From contig NC_058161.1 in NCBI RefSeq assembly GCF_020080835.1, positions 18,837,603-18,901,602 of the forward strand: DNA of 64,000 nt. Direction: 5' to 3'. The translations under genes were made by a program, and so were the position numbers. Under the pieces are notes generated by a model. The model was not told the DNA's origin. It worked only from the letters and a program-made list of their open reading frames with translations, and searched no databases. Shown one piece after another: positions 32,313 to 43,872 of the stretch; positions within the stretch are counted from its first letter, which is position 1, and every line of letters begins with the position of its first letter. This DNA is from Cotesia glomerata. Lineage: Eukaryota; Arthropoda; Insecta; Hymenoptera; Braconidae.

Positions 32313-33725
32313 CTAAACACTTTTATCAGAAATAACACTGCCAAGGCTGTGATTGCTATTTCTTCTTTGATTCGGCCGTGACGGATGATGAATTGGCGTT
32401 TGTGTGACTATCTGCAACTCTCGTTCGCTGTTCACGCGCCTTATTACACTTCCGTTGCTCGAATAACGTCTTCCGGCTTTGTGTTTCGGACTGCGCGGTC
32501 CCCGGATGTTGTTGAACACTACATAGACCGCTAGAATGCCGATTGTGAACATCGAAACTCCAATTCCGCTCACTACTGCCACCTGCAGACAGTTTTTACA
32601 GGTCAAAAAAGGCCGTTTAAATGGCTGTTGTGCCAAATTCACATTTTTTTAAGTTTTTCAGAGGGACAAACACGATAACTTTTTGAAAAATAAATTTTTC
32701 AACTCGATTTATTTTTAAATCTCTTCATCTGCTTAATAGGAAGTTGCGTATTAAAAATTGGAGCTTAACATTGTTTTGTTTAATTATAATTAATATTTTT
32801 CGGCTGGCAGTTGAAGAAATTTTCTATGAAGCAGCTATTTATAAAGCTGTATTTGTAAATACAGCTTGACAGTTATAATACTATACTTAAGGAGATCCAA
32901 GTACCCTACTAGTGTAAAGAATATGTCTATAAAAAAAATACGTAGAAATACTTTTGTTATCTTAAAATTAATTTTTAAATTAATTATTAACATTTTTGAG
33001 GAAATTTCCGAAAAATTTTACTCATTAGATAATTATTAACATTTAATTGACTAATAAAAAATTAGGAAAACGGTTGACCCTAAAGGCTATCCCTGCAACT
33101 TCCCACTACCTCCATACCTAAGTGCTCAACAATTCACTTATTTTTTAAGCTCTTCAAGCTCAAAAATATAATTTATGTGTAATTTTGAGCTCTCCGAGCT
33201 CAAATAAATCGCTGTTCTGTGCTTTGAGCTCTTCGAGCTCAAAAGGCTAATGGACGTTTTATAGAACACTATTTTTTGAATTTTCAAACCGCATTAACTT
33301 TTGAATGAATTAACCGATTTCCTCGCGGTTTACGACATTCAACGCAGTTTTTTGAGTTCTTTGGGAAATCTTTAAGCGTAAACTGGTCAGACTAAAAATT
33401 TCATAGAAATTCTGAAAAAAACATTTTTTTCAATTTTTTTCGACAACGATCTCACGAAAAAATTAACCGATTTTGACCGAGTTGGTGGCAATCGTCGTGG
33501 ACTTTTTAGGTTAAGAGCTGATTAGTTTTTGGAATTGATCGGTTCAGCTGTTTAAAGGATATTTCAAAAAAACGAATTTTTGGAAATTTTATTTTTGAGA
33601 TTTCTCAAAATGGATCGACTCAAATTCTGTAAATTAGTATCAGAATTCTAGGGGCAAAGGAACTTTTCAAAACGCCGCTTATTTCGATCGAATCGGATGA
33701 TCCGTTCAAAAGTTATAAGAGATTT

Positions 33726-33773
<48 letters not shown>

Positions 33774-36700
33774 TGACCACCGCGGAAATAGTCAGGAAAG
33801 CTTCCTAGGACCTCAAAACGCCGAGATCTGATGAAAACTCGATTTTCGAAAAACGGGGTGAAAACAATAACTTCCTGATTTTTGTAAATTTTCAATTTTC
33901 TTAGCGGGAAGTTAAAAATATAGCACTCTGAATTACCAGGTATACACTTGACAATACAAAAAAAGTTCCCTAATCTTAAAATTTATTTATGTTTACTGTC
34001 TAACTAAAATGACTAACATCTTCTAGCATTTAAAAAACCGCGGTTACTTATGCTTTGGGTAACTGCGCAAGCGGTGTTGCCAAGTCAAATACAAGACTTT
34101 AAAGAACGCACGTTCCGAGTGATTTTTCATAAAAAATATAAAATATCTCCGTAATACGTTCGGAAAGCTATTTTTTTTATTGTTTTAATCGAAAACTTAT
34201 TATTTTTTCAATCAAATTCAATGAAAATAAAATTTTTTTAAAATCGTTAATTGCATTAAATTCTTAACCAAATACATGGCTGGTGGAATCTCCATTTATT
34301 TACATGTAAAAATTACAATTTTCAAACCTAATTATTTAATTAAATATCCCGGAAACCTACTGTTTTTTAATTTTTTTATTAATTATTAGGCTACGTAGAT
34401 TGAATTTATAAATTTTCAGAAAGTTTTAAAAATTTGACTACTTCGCGTGGATCTCCTTAAACGCGCTTTAAAATTGAATTGTAAATAAAATTAACTTATT
34501 AATAAAAAAAATTTTTACCACAGTCCAAAATTCGTATTCGTCACTTTCCGCATATAAAACTCTGGAAATGTCGTCATCATCATCATCATCATCATTATCA
34601 TCATCATCGTCATTATTGTACTTCTTGCGATTACGATTATTGTTATTATTATTATTATTATTATTAATTTTGGGATTATTACGAGTCTTGAAGTTTTTAC
34701 TAGATGTAGCGCAGTCATTTGTTTTATCATTGCCGTTCGACAGCAAACTTCTAAATGATTCCGGCATTACGTCATCATCATCGTTGCCATTGTTGTTAGA
34801 ATTTTCGTCATCCCAATCGATAATAGCGTCGTTTTTCTTCACCTTTATTTCTCCTAATTTATCAAGAACCCCGTTATTCACCCGCAGGTAAATATCAATT
34901 GTTCTAGTTGCAATTTGCAATTGCGCGTTTTTAGTTGATATCACGTTACCAATCAAAGTGTTCCATTCGGCATGGTTTACTTCGCTTGAACATTTTTTCT
35001 TTTTGCTGAAATTATTAACAACAAAATAAAACAAAGGAAATTTTAATAATTTATTTGCTTAGGCCATTTTTAAATTAAGTTATTTTTTTGAATTTGAATT
35101 TTGGCGGAGTAGTGACGTAGTACTATATCCGGTGCGCAACACCATCTTACAGAGAATTTAGGAACTATATTTATTTTTTTATTTTCATTGAAAATAAATA
35201 AACGGTTTTTTTGTAATATAGATTAAATTTTAATTAGATTTTTTTTAATTAAATTGTTACAAAATAATTAAAAATTTTTATTTTTTTTTAGCAAGGTGTA
35301 ACTTGAGAAAAAAACGGGTATAGAAAAAATTAATAAGGACATTGTAGCTTTGAGGGGTTACATGGGTTTCACGGTTTCTAAAAATCGATTTTTTTTGTCA
35401 TATTAAATTCTACAACATTTCTAGAATATTGTCCTAAAGTTTCAAATCGATCCGAATAATAGGTTCGGAGATACAGTTTTAAAAAGTTGCTTGCTCAAGG
35501 CGCTGTTGTATTGTCACTCAAAACTTTAAACGCGTTTTTCTCAAAACTATGTTTTCAAAGACGGTTGTCAAGATTTCTCGAGAACTACTCAACCGATCTT
35601 GATGGAATTTTCGACAGGTCTTCGAGATATAATTTACAAGGTCTTGAACGAAGGATTTTTTTTTTCAATTACAACTATTTAAAAAAAAAATGCCGCGAAA
35701 TTTTAGCCAAATTTGGCTATTTTTAATTTTTAATTTTTAATTTTTAATTTTTAATTTTTAATTTTTTTGTAAAAACCTCTGCCAAAAATCCAATTTTTAT
35801 TTTTTTTTTTTTTCCTTCGTTCAAGACCTAGTTTGAAATCTTAACTAAAGCACATATTTTTTTTTTTCATTTCAAATAATCCTGCTAGAAGTTCTGCTGT
35901 CCACGCGGACGCATCTTTTTTCCGAGGGCTCGCCGGAAATTACGTCACATTAGCAGAGTTTTTAATATTTTTTTTTTAATTTCACTAATCCCTTACTAAA
36001 CATGTATCTTTAAGACAGTAAAAAGTTTGAATAAAATATTTAATTTTTTCTATTAAAAAAAAATTGTTGAAAATAGGCCATTTTTTCCCGGAGGAAACCC
36101 ATGTAACCCCCCCCCCCCCCTTAAGAATCTAGTCTTTAAAAAAATAGTATATTACACACCTAGGGAAGTAAAGTAAGAAATGTCTCAGATCACATGTAAT
36201 TGTTGGCCGAGGCGAAGCCGAGGTCAACAAACATGTGATCTGAGGCTTTCTTATTTACTTCCCGTGGAGTGTATACTATTTTTTTGCTCGACGAAGGCAG
36301 AAAGGGGCAACTTCGTTTAGCGCAGCGTTCCGAAAGTTGACGCTTTCTGCCCGTCGAGCAAAAAAATTATTTTAGCAAAAACTTACCACAATAAATCATA
36401 CGATTTAGTATAAACTTCAAGAGCATCTCTAAGCCACCTAATTTCACGCATCTCTTCGGTATCAAATCGTTCGACCTCTTTGTTGCTCCACAACTTAGAG
36501 TTTTCAACTCTCGATTCAATTCCAGCCAAGTCAGTTCTAAAAAAATGATTTATCTATTTAGAATTCTTTATCTACGGATAATTAAACCTTTCCTTTTAGT
36601 GATGCAATAATAATATTAACAACAATGTCACTGAAGATAATGAAGCCCATCAAGGACGCTCTAAGTAACTCAGTAAACTTTCTAAGAGTGAAACTTATTT

Positions 36701-39700
36701 TGTATTATATTCTATTACAATATAAATAAATATAAAAAAATACGGATTTACGGTGATTAACTTTTAATACCAATTGTTCAATCACAATCATTAAATGGTG
36801 TCGAGGAAAGAATTTTAATAAAAAAAAAAAAGAAAAAAAAAGGCTAGCTGTATAATTATAAACCGTGCACAGCAATTAATCGTGAAAAATTATTTATAAT
36901 ATTTATCTATGTTATTATCATTGTTATTTGTAATATTAATTTTTTATATAATATTCACTGTGCACAATAATTGGACTAAGAAAAGTTCATAATCCACTGT
37001 AACGTCACAAGTATAAAAATATTTTTAAACTTTTTTTTTGTAGTTACTCGAATTCTGAATTAATTTAAGTAACTATTGATAAATAATTATATCGACTAAA
37101 CAGAAAGAAAAATTTCTTGACTGGAGAACAAAATTCTTGGCTCAAGAAAATTTTCGGGTGCCTGAAGAAAAACCGAAGTTGTGTTGGCCGAAGTAACAAT
37201 TTTTCTTTAAATTCTATTCTTGGTGGAAGTCATTTTTTCTTAATTCAAATTATCATAAATACTTGATAAAATAAATTTTTATATTTGATCAAGATTTTTA
37301 GATACTTTAGGAAAGCAGCGCCACCTACTCCAGCCGAGAGAAAAATTTTCTCACCTTGAGAAAATTTTTCTCGAGAATATTTGATACCATTTTATATTAT
37401 TTTACCGTGCAATTATATATATTAAATGAAAAAAAATGATGAAATATTATTTGATCTTCCTATTTGACATGTTAATCAATAAAATATTAATGAAAATTTA
37501 ATTCTATCTTTATATTTAATTTCTTGGAGCAAGAAAGAAATTTTCTCAAGACAAGAAAATTAACTTCTATCAAGAACTAAATTTTTTGGAGCAAGAGGCT
37601 GAATTTTCTCAAAACAACAAGATTTTCTTGACTTAAATAAATTTTCTTGGATCAAGATACGTATTTCTTAAAGCAAGAGAATTAATTTTATTGGAATAAG
37701 TGAAATTTCTTGTGTCAAAAAAAAATTTTTTTTTGCTTAAGAAAATAATTAGGAAGAAAAATATTTTCTTGGCTCAAGTAAACCTTTTTTTCTGTGTATA
37801 TTTTAGTAAATATTGTTTTGTTATCGTGTTAAACAAGAAATTATTAGCTGACTGAAAGGTTGTTAAGGGAGATGGCTTAGATAGCTCATCTAGAAGAGCC
37901 CTTAGTGCGTAATCAAGCGATCCGGGTTCGATTCCCGGCCCGGGCGGCCCGAATTTTTTTTTCTGTTTTCTACATTAAAGTTAATCAAGATGACTATTAA
38001 TCTCATATTTAACTAAAAATAGTTCAAGTAACTATTAGGGTTCCATTCAATAAATAATTTTAGGTATGAGAACTTCAATTAAAGAGATTCGAGCGAATCT
38101 AATGTAAAAAATAATTTCCAACTTTGAGCTTTGAAATTAAGTATACGTATAAATAAATACGTGATTTATCTAATCCCAAAATTTAAAAAAGATTCACCGT
38201 TTAGTTACTTAGATATTAAATTTCAAAAATCACATTTTTTATCTCCTTATACACGGGCTCTTATGGCGGACAAACTTTAGTCGAGACTTTAATTATTTTT
38301 TTCAATATTAACCTCCCAACTTTAACGAATAAAAAACTATACACAAGAAACTTGGATTATTGTAAAATATAAAAAAAAATTTAATAATAATACATTACCG
38401 ATATAATTTTAGAAAAATTAAAAGTTTAATTTTATGTTTTTGACTCGTTTATCGTCAGCTATTTATTCGAATAAAGATTTGGCAACGTCGCGTCAACAGC
38501 TGAGAAAAAAGAAAAGGATTAGTATATTACAACCCAAGGCCAGAAAGTTGGATTTTCTGGCGTATGGGATATGATGGCCGAAGCGTAGCCGAGGCCATCA
38601 TATCACATACGTCAGGGTATCCAACATTCTGGTCATGGGTTGTATACTATTTTTCTTGCTCTCCAGCCGAAAGTACGCAACCCCGTAGAAGGGGTTTTGC
38701 AAAACCGAGGCGAAGCCGAGGTTTTGCCGGGAGTGAGGGGGGCACCGCCCGACTTTTGCAAAGCCGAGGCTTTGCTGGTCGGGGCGGGTATAAAAAAAAA
38801 AAAAAAAAAACAAAAGTTAATAAATTGAAAAAAAATGTTATTTTAAACTTTACTAACAAATGCTCTGATTAAGAGTGATATCATGCACAGAATTTGTCAC
38901 AAATATTTAAACTCATTCTAATTACAGAATTTATTTTTTTAAGTTGATTAAAAATTAGTTTTTAATTAGTAATCGACGGCTAAGGAAGATTGAAATTAAA
39001 TTATTACAAGTTTGTAGAGTACATGGATCGTTTTATAAACATTGCTTTACTAACTATCAAAATATAAAAAAAAGCAAATAAAATTCACAAAACTATTATG
39101 TTTTATTGTTTAAACTTTTTATATAAATTATTTGTGCAGTATTATTATTAAATAGTTCATTAACAATGATCTAGTTAAAAATTATTTTTATTTTTTTGAC
39201 ATTTTTTGGTTAGTTTATGCGCTGACATATTTATACAGACGATGTTGTGACTGTTATATATACAGTTAAAACTTGCTGTATAGGCCGGTCGCGCTACGAA
39301 AATACAAGATAAAGCGAGGTTCTGTGCTGCCGAGCCAGAAAATATGCGTAGCGCGCATGCGTTAGAGCAGGACATAAAAGTTGCTCTTCCTGGAGTAAAT
39401 TGCTGCCAGGAAGAGCGTACTTTCGGCTAGGAGAGCAAGAAAAGAAATATAGTTACAGAGAGAGAAATATTTAACTGACACACTCATCCACGTCTCTGTA
39501 ATGGGTATAATCAAACGCGCTGTTGCCAAATCTGTTTATTTAATCCGGCAAGTAATAAATACCAAAGTCATTTTATTACTTTATTTTTTTAAATATGTAA
39601 AAATCATCAATGATTAAATTGTTCAAATTATTTTAAATTAAGATAAATAATTTTGACGAATATTGGAAAGACTGAATCGCAAAGAACCAGGTTCGATTCC

Positions 39701-42700
39701 TGGCCCAAAATTATTTTCAAATTTTTTTATATATTTACTACAATCTTACCTAGTATCTTCAAGCAGCACAATAGAATGAGAGTAATCAATTTTATCGATG
39801 TAGCTTCTCAAATTTCCCTCACTTGCAATGACAACTGTGGCAGCTAAATTTTTAAAAAAGCTCTTGGGCGGCTTGCCGATGTATACAATCCTTGAAGAAA
39901 AGTCATCACTATCATCTTCATCATGGATCATCACACAGAGACTGCGGGATATCGCGCCATTGGTTACTTTCTTAGCGATAACCTGTATATCATCATCTTT
40001 ATTGCTGTTGCTGTTGTACTTCGGTGTGGTTAACGTAAATGACTTCCATTTTAAGACTTCTAGTATCTCTAAAATTCCTTGGACGATATAAGAGTCTGTT
40101 TCTTCGTGTAAGTTGTGAAGGTAAGGCGATGACATCGAGTTTGTATTGACAACATGGGGCACGTGCAGTATTGAGGTTATTTTTTGTACCGCGTCAATGT
40201 TTTGAGGTGATTCCGGTCCGATTAATCCTAAAAACATAATTAAATACCAGTAGGATAGTCATAGGATAAAATCGGTTTTTTCAGTGAAATTTAATGTCAA
40301 GGCAAAGGTCTTGACTTGAATTTGTGCCTTTTCAAGGTTTCATATCATTCTTACCCATATTTAATTTATTATGAAAAGTATTTAGGCTGCCTTTGAAAAT
40401 ACTCTATCTCTTGATACATAATTAGGAAATGACCTTGTATCTTGTGAACTATCGACATTTTTAAAGATATAAGCTCATCCCGATATTACACTCATCGAGA
40501 GCTTTCATTTGAGTACCCACATAAATTTTTCATATATTTTGTATATTTATATATATTACATATATGTATATATGAAAAATATATCAAAAATGCATGTGGG
40601 TACTCAAATAAAAGCTCTTGATGAGTATATCATCGGGATGAGCTTATATCTTAAAAAATGTTAATAATTAAGGAATGACCTTTTATCTTGTGAAATATTG
40701 ACATTTTTAAAGAAATAAGCTCATTCCGATGTTACACACATCAAGAGCTTTCATTTAAGTACCCACATCAATTTTTCATATATTTATATATATCACATAT
40801 ATGTATATATAAAAAATATATCAAAAATGCATGTGGGTACTCAAATGAAAGCTCTTGATGAGTGTAATGCCGGGATGAGCTTATATTTTTAAAAACGTCA
40901 ATATTTAAAAAATTACCTTTTATCTTGTGAACTATTGACATTTTTAAAGATATAAGCTCACCTTGACATTACACTCATTGAGACCTTTTATTTGAGTACC
41001 CACATCAATTTTTCATATATTTTGTATACTTATATATGGGTGATTCTCTGTAAGAATGTCTTAAATCTGTACAAAATTGTCCGACCAAGTTATTTTTGAT
41101 TTTATTAGAAAAAAAATTAACAAGGGCTATTAAACTATCAGCTTAATGATAATAAATAAACAGCCAAATTAATTTTTGTTTTTTCGATATTTATGTGTCT
41201 TTTGCCATATAACATAACAGGGGACTGTTTGCCAGGGGACTGTTTTTTTTTTTATCAAATTGAAAAAAATCAAATAAACTATTTCAAGGCATTCAACTTT
41301 TCAAGTTCTTAATAAATGTTTACATTAATTAGAATAATATTAAGACTTATAGATCCAATTTTATAAATAAATTATAAATAAAAATAGTTGCCAGGGGACT
41401 GAGTTTTGAAGTGGCCCAGACACATATTTCCAGCACAAACGGTGCTTTGACACTAAATAAAATGCCGATAAAGCGCTAACAGCCCTATGGTTATTAACTC
41501 AAAGCTAGTTAGATCCTTATAAACCTTACAAAAGGTAAAATAACACGCTGGATTTTTTTTTGGCTTTGAACATCTGGCAGGGGACTGTTCTTAAAATGCC
41601 TGGGACAAACTTTGGTTTAATGAATTTAATGAAACAAATTAATTTTCAGTACTTTTTATTGAAGAAGATTGTTAGTTAACTAATTAAGTTTATAAACATT
41701 ATGGACCATATTATATATTATTGACGAATAACTTAAAATTTAATCTTAAAGTTTTAATTTTGGGAATGGGACAGCCCAGGGGACTGTTATTTCGGTGGTT
41801 TACGAATTTATAGCAAAAAAACCAAAATTTATTTCATTTTAGTTTTCAATGCTCCAAATAGAAATGTTTTTTTACTTTCATAACAAATTTTTTTTAGTAA
41901 CAAAATAACAATTTTTTCAATAAAAAAATGCCTGGGACAGCGAAAAACATCCTTACAGAGAATCACCCATATATTACATATATGTATATATGAAAAATAT
42001 ATCAAAAATGCATGTGGGTACTCAAATGAAAGCTCTTGATAAGTGTAATGTCGGGATGAGCTTATATCTTTAAAAATATCAATAATTAAGAAATTACCTT
42101 TTATCTTCTGTCATATTGACATTTTTAAAGATATAAGCCCATCCCGATGTTACACTCATCGAGACCTTTCATTTGAGTACCTACATAAATTTTTCATATA
42201 TTTTGTATATTTATATATATTAGATATATGTATATATGAAAAATATATCAAAAATGCATGTGGGTACTCAAATGAAAGCTCTTAATGAGTATAACATCAA
42301 GATGAGCTTATATCTTTAAAAACATCAATATTTAAGAAAGTACAGTGCAATTTAACAAAAGTCATTATTTAATAAAGCAAAATTTTATTTATTTATAGTT
42401 CACAAGTCACAGAAGTCACACAGTGACTGCAAGGTTGCTCTAAAAACAATCCATGGTTTTCCAATGTAATTATTTTATCTTTGAATAACTAGGCAAAAAA
42501 ATGACTTGCTTAATAAAAAAATCTTATATTTTATATGCTTACAACTTTTATAAATTTACCTAAAAAATACGGCGGATGAAGACAGCTACTTGACAGCGCT
42601 TTCATCGCAGCAGTTGTCGAACCCGTCACTGTACCGCAAGTATCCAAAACGCTTAAATCTAAAATTAAAAAATACCACATTATCTTATCATTAAACAATA

Positions 42701-42946
42701 ACAAATAAAATACAAACCTATCTTTAAATTATTATTTTTGGCATTGTGCGCATCGACAAACATTTTAGCAGCCTCTGACATAATCACGCCTCTGCTTGAC
42801 GGATTAGAACACGTCGAATCATCATGAACGGTTGTTAATAACGAAATTTTAGCGTTGCCATTACATTCACTAGTTCTTCCACCACAAATACAAGCCCCTA
42901 ATATTCCTAATATTAATAAAAATAAATATTCACTTAATTTTAACAT
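32313..42946 (-). CDS. Single-pass membrane protein with Venus-flytrap (ANF-receptor-like) ectodomain, six exons, 570 aa
   Basis: Predicted exons: 42718-42946, 42560-42658, 39750-40227, 36387-36536, 34519-35005, 32313-32582. Donors GTTTGT, GTAAAT, GTAAGA, GTAAGT, GTAAAA; phases 1, 1, 2, 2, 0 all match and the sum is 1713 nt. The protein starts with a signal peptide (MLKLSEYLFLLILGILGACI). The ectodomain resembles periplasmic-binding type I folds of class C GPCRs and natriuretic receptors: VLDTCGTVTG, GLIGPESPQN, then an HVPHVV...TNSMSSPYL region. A stalk rich in Asn and Asp, including a run of ten Asn, precedes one membrane segment (VAVVSGIGVSMFTIGILAVY). The cytoplasmic tail is about 65 residues, basic and Ser-rich. 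There is no seven-helix, kinase or cyclase domain, so it resembles a decoy or clearance-type receptor in layout. Ligand unknown. Confidence 0.75.
32891..34456 (-). mobile_element. TTAA-flanked element split by a CA-core element
   Basis: TTAA at 32887-32890 and 34457-34460 bracket ends GGAGATCCAAGTACCC and GCGTGGATCTCC. The body matches the 0.7-kb family. The CA-core insertion at 33062-33917 separates ATTGACTAATAAAAA from TATAGCACTCTGAATT, which adjoin in other copies. It lies in intron 5 of the receptor gene. Confidence 0.85.
33062..33917 (+). mobile_element. Helitron/HINE-like element with CA core (copy 4), clean insertion
   Basis: TTAGGAAAACGGTTGACCC to GCGGGAAGTTAAAAAT, with GAGCTC hairpins (about 33145-33240) and a (CA)n core at about 33728-33772. 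The host element gives the empty site: no duplication longer than an A-run can be found, which is expected for Helitron-type insertion. Confidence 0.7.
34565..34680. repeat. Trinucleotide tracts (CAT)n and (ATT)n in the receptor coding exon
   Basis: The ATC/ATT repeats encode the Asp and Asn runs of the receptor stalk. Opposite-strand frames with Ser and Leu runs are artefacts of these repeats. Confidence 0.9.
35354..36120. mobile_element. DNA transposon-like element, GGGGTTACATGGGTTTC ends (copy 1)
   Basis: Left end GGGGTTACATGGGTTTC and right end GAAACCCATGTAACCCC (followed by an expanded C-run) are inverted repeats. The right flank is TTAA, the left TTGA. The body matches 47358-48071 over its whole length. 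It is inside intron 4 of the receptor gene. Short frames in it are shared only because the element is repeated. Confidence 0.8.
36147..36366. mobile_element. Palindromic element with GAGGCGAAGCCGAGG core (copy 1)
   Basis: AGTATATTACACACCTAGG at the left and TGTATACTATTTTTTTGCTC in the middle, with the hairpin TCTCAGATCACATG ... CATGTGATCTGAG around GGCCGAGGCGAAGCCGAGG. A second GC-rich hairpin (GACGAAGGCAGAAAG ... CTTTCTGCCCGTCG) follows. Strikingly GC-rich in this AT-rich window. Confidence 0.75.
37015..38045 (+). mobile_element. tRNA-derived retroposon-like repeat, copy 2, interrupted
   Basis: The same flanks and tRNA-like head (37861-37950, B box GGTTCGATTCC within CCGGGTTCGATTCCCGG) as the copy at 22555-22990. 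Its upstream part is split by the CACAGAAA element at 37104-37796. Confidence 0.65.
37104..37796. mobile_element. DNA transposon-like element, CACAGAAA ends
   Basis: It interrupts the sequence TATCGACTATATTTTA that is continuous in the copy at 22630. Ends AACAGAAAGAAAAATTTC and AGTAAACCTTTTTTTCTGTG are imperfect inverted repeats, and TA flanks both sides. The interior repeats TTTTCTTG/CAAGAAAA motifs many times. No coding capacity. Confidence 0.7.
38340..39715 (+). repeat. Interspersed repeat with a GCGTCAACAGCTG block, split by a GC-rich element
   Basis: The sequence TTGGCAACGTCGCGTCAACAG to AGTTACAGAGAGAGAAATAT is continuous, inverted, at about 57010-57400. Here the element at 38532-39444 separates AGAAAAGGAT from AGAAATATAG. 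The 3' part (about 39660-39712) ends in a tRNA-T-arm-like CCAGGTTCGATTCCTGG, so the family may be a SINE. Confidence 0.6.
38532..39444. mobile_element. GC-rich palindromic element (GAAGCCGAGG family, long form)
   Basis: TAGTATATTACAACCCAAGG at the left is the family end seen at 36147 and 45167. Hairpins include CCAGAAAGTTGGA ... TCCAACATTCTGG and GGCCGAAGCGTAGCCGAGGCC. GCTCTCCAGCCGAAAGTACG near 38660 is mirrored by GTACTTTCGGCTAGGAGAGC near 39420, so the outer part is a large inverted repeat. Confidence 0.7.
40247..42437 (+). mobile_element. Palindromic-monomer repeat family filling an intron of the receptor gene
   Basis: Left end AGGATAGTCATAGGATAAAA, several palindromic monomers with TATATA spacers, right end CACACAGTGACTGCAAGGTTGCT-type block. 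It begins about 20 bp upstream of the exon 3 acceptor (40227) and ends about 120 bp from the exon 2 donor (42560). It is split by the element at 41037-41969. Confidence 0.85.
41037..41969. mobile_element. DNA transposon-like element, TGGGTGATTCTCTGTAAG ends, with CAGGGGACTG repeats
   Basis: TGGGTGATTCTCTGTAAG at the left and CTTACAGAGAATCACCCA at the right are perfect inverted repeats. The interior carries CAGGGGACTG at about 41232, 41392, 41580 and 41778, plus further GGGGACTG and CCTGGGACA variants. The target lies in a TATATA spacer, so the duplication (TA or ATAT) cannot be resolved. No transposase frame. Confidence 0.8.
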
Positions 42947-42949
42947 ATT

Positions 42950-43790
42950 TTATTTTATTTTATTTTTTAACTAACTATTTATTTAATAATTAATTATTTA
43001 AAACTGTAAATTAATAAATAAATCTATTGTTAATAATTATTTTTTATATAATTTATTGAAGATAATTCAAGTCAGAATGTGAACCTTGATATTGAACGGC
43101 TGAGTTTTATGTAGTGAAGCCACAAAGCTTTATGTTACGTGCCAAAACTTGTAAGGTTTTAAACTCGCAAATTCATTTTTCTTAAAGTTAATATAATGTT
43201 ATTTCATGAAATTTTATTTTTTTTTCATTAGATCAGTTTCTTTATTTTGTAACGATATTTAAGAAGATTATGATTGCATAATTGCACAATTGTTATGTCA
43301 GTATTGTTTAATTCATTTATAGTTTATAGAATTTATTTTACGGATAATTAACAAACTTATTGACTTGTTCTAATTATATTTAACTAATATTTGTGTCATA
43401 AGTACTTGAAAAAAAAAAAAAAAAATTACCTTCTAAGGAAAGAAAAATTTGGGAAGTTAAATTAAGAAAATTTTAGCGGTATCATTTTTTGAATCGGGTT
43501 AGTATGTTATCGAAGTATTATCACATTAATTATGCGAAGAATTATTCAAAATAAAGCTCTATAATATTATAATATACAACCTTGACATTAGTTATGTAAT
43601 TTTGTCATGTCTTTAAAGTATAAAGTTTTATCGTTTGTTGTGTAGTTTGATTTTATACACAGAAAAAATAATTAGATCAAGTTTTTTATTCGGAGTTTAA
43701 ATATTATTTCTGAAGACGTTACACTGATAAATTATAAATTATTTTTTATTATAATTGTTTTTTAAAAAAAGAAAAAATTATTAATTTCTT
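42950..43790. promoter_or_regulatory. Upstream region of the receptor gene
   Basis: AT-rich DNA 5' of the signal-peptide exon. It must hold the promoter and 5' UTR unless an untranslated exon lies further up. No specific site was recognised. Confidence 0.3.
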
Positions 43791-43872
43791 ACAGAGTATT
43801 TTATAATATTTTTTGAATTATTGCCGCCTAATTTTTTTGTCATATGCGCGCGCCTAAAAAAATCCAGTAATA
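43790..43872 (+). repeat. Family B repeat, left piece
   Basis: TTTTATAATATTTTTTGAAT and the CGCGCGCCTAAAAAAATC block; the family continues at 45097 after the CACTGTAAA element. Confidence 0.65.

Noticed and set aside
34515..34891. Ser/Leu-rich and Met/Ile-rich frames overlapping the receptor exon
   Set aside because: Shadow frames of CAT/ATT trinucleotide repeats that encode Asp and Asn in the supported frame.
35487..35726. Similar 60-80-codon frames at 35487 and 47491 suggesting a conserved gene
   Set aside because: They are conserved only because both lie in copies of the same GGGGTTACATGGG element; no start context or family features.
38564..38872. Arg/Gly-rich frame in a GC-rich stretch
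   Set aside because: Lies within the GC-rich palindromic element; the opposite strand gives an equally long frame, as expected for a hairpin.
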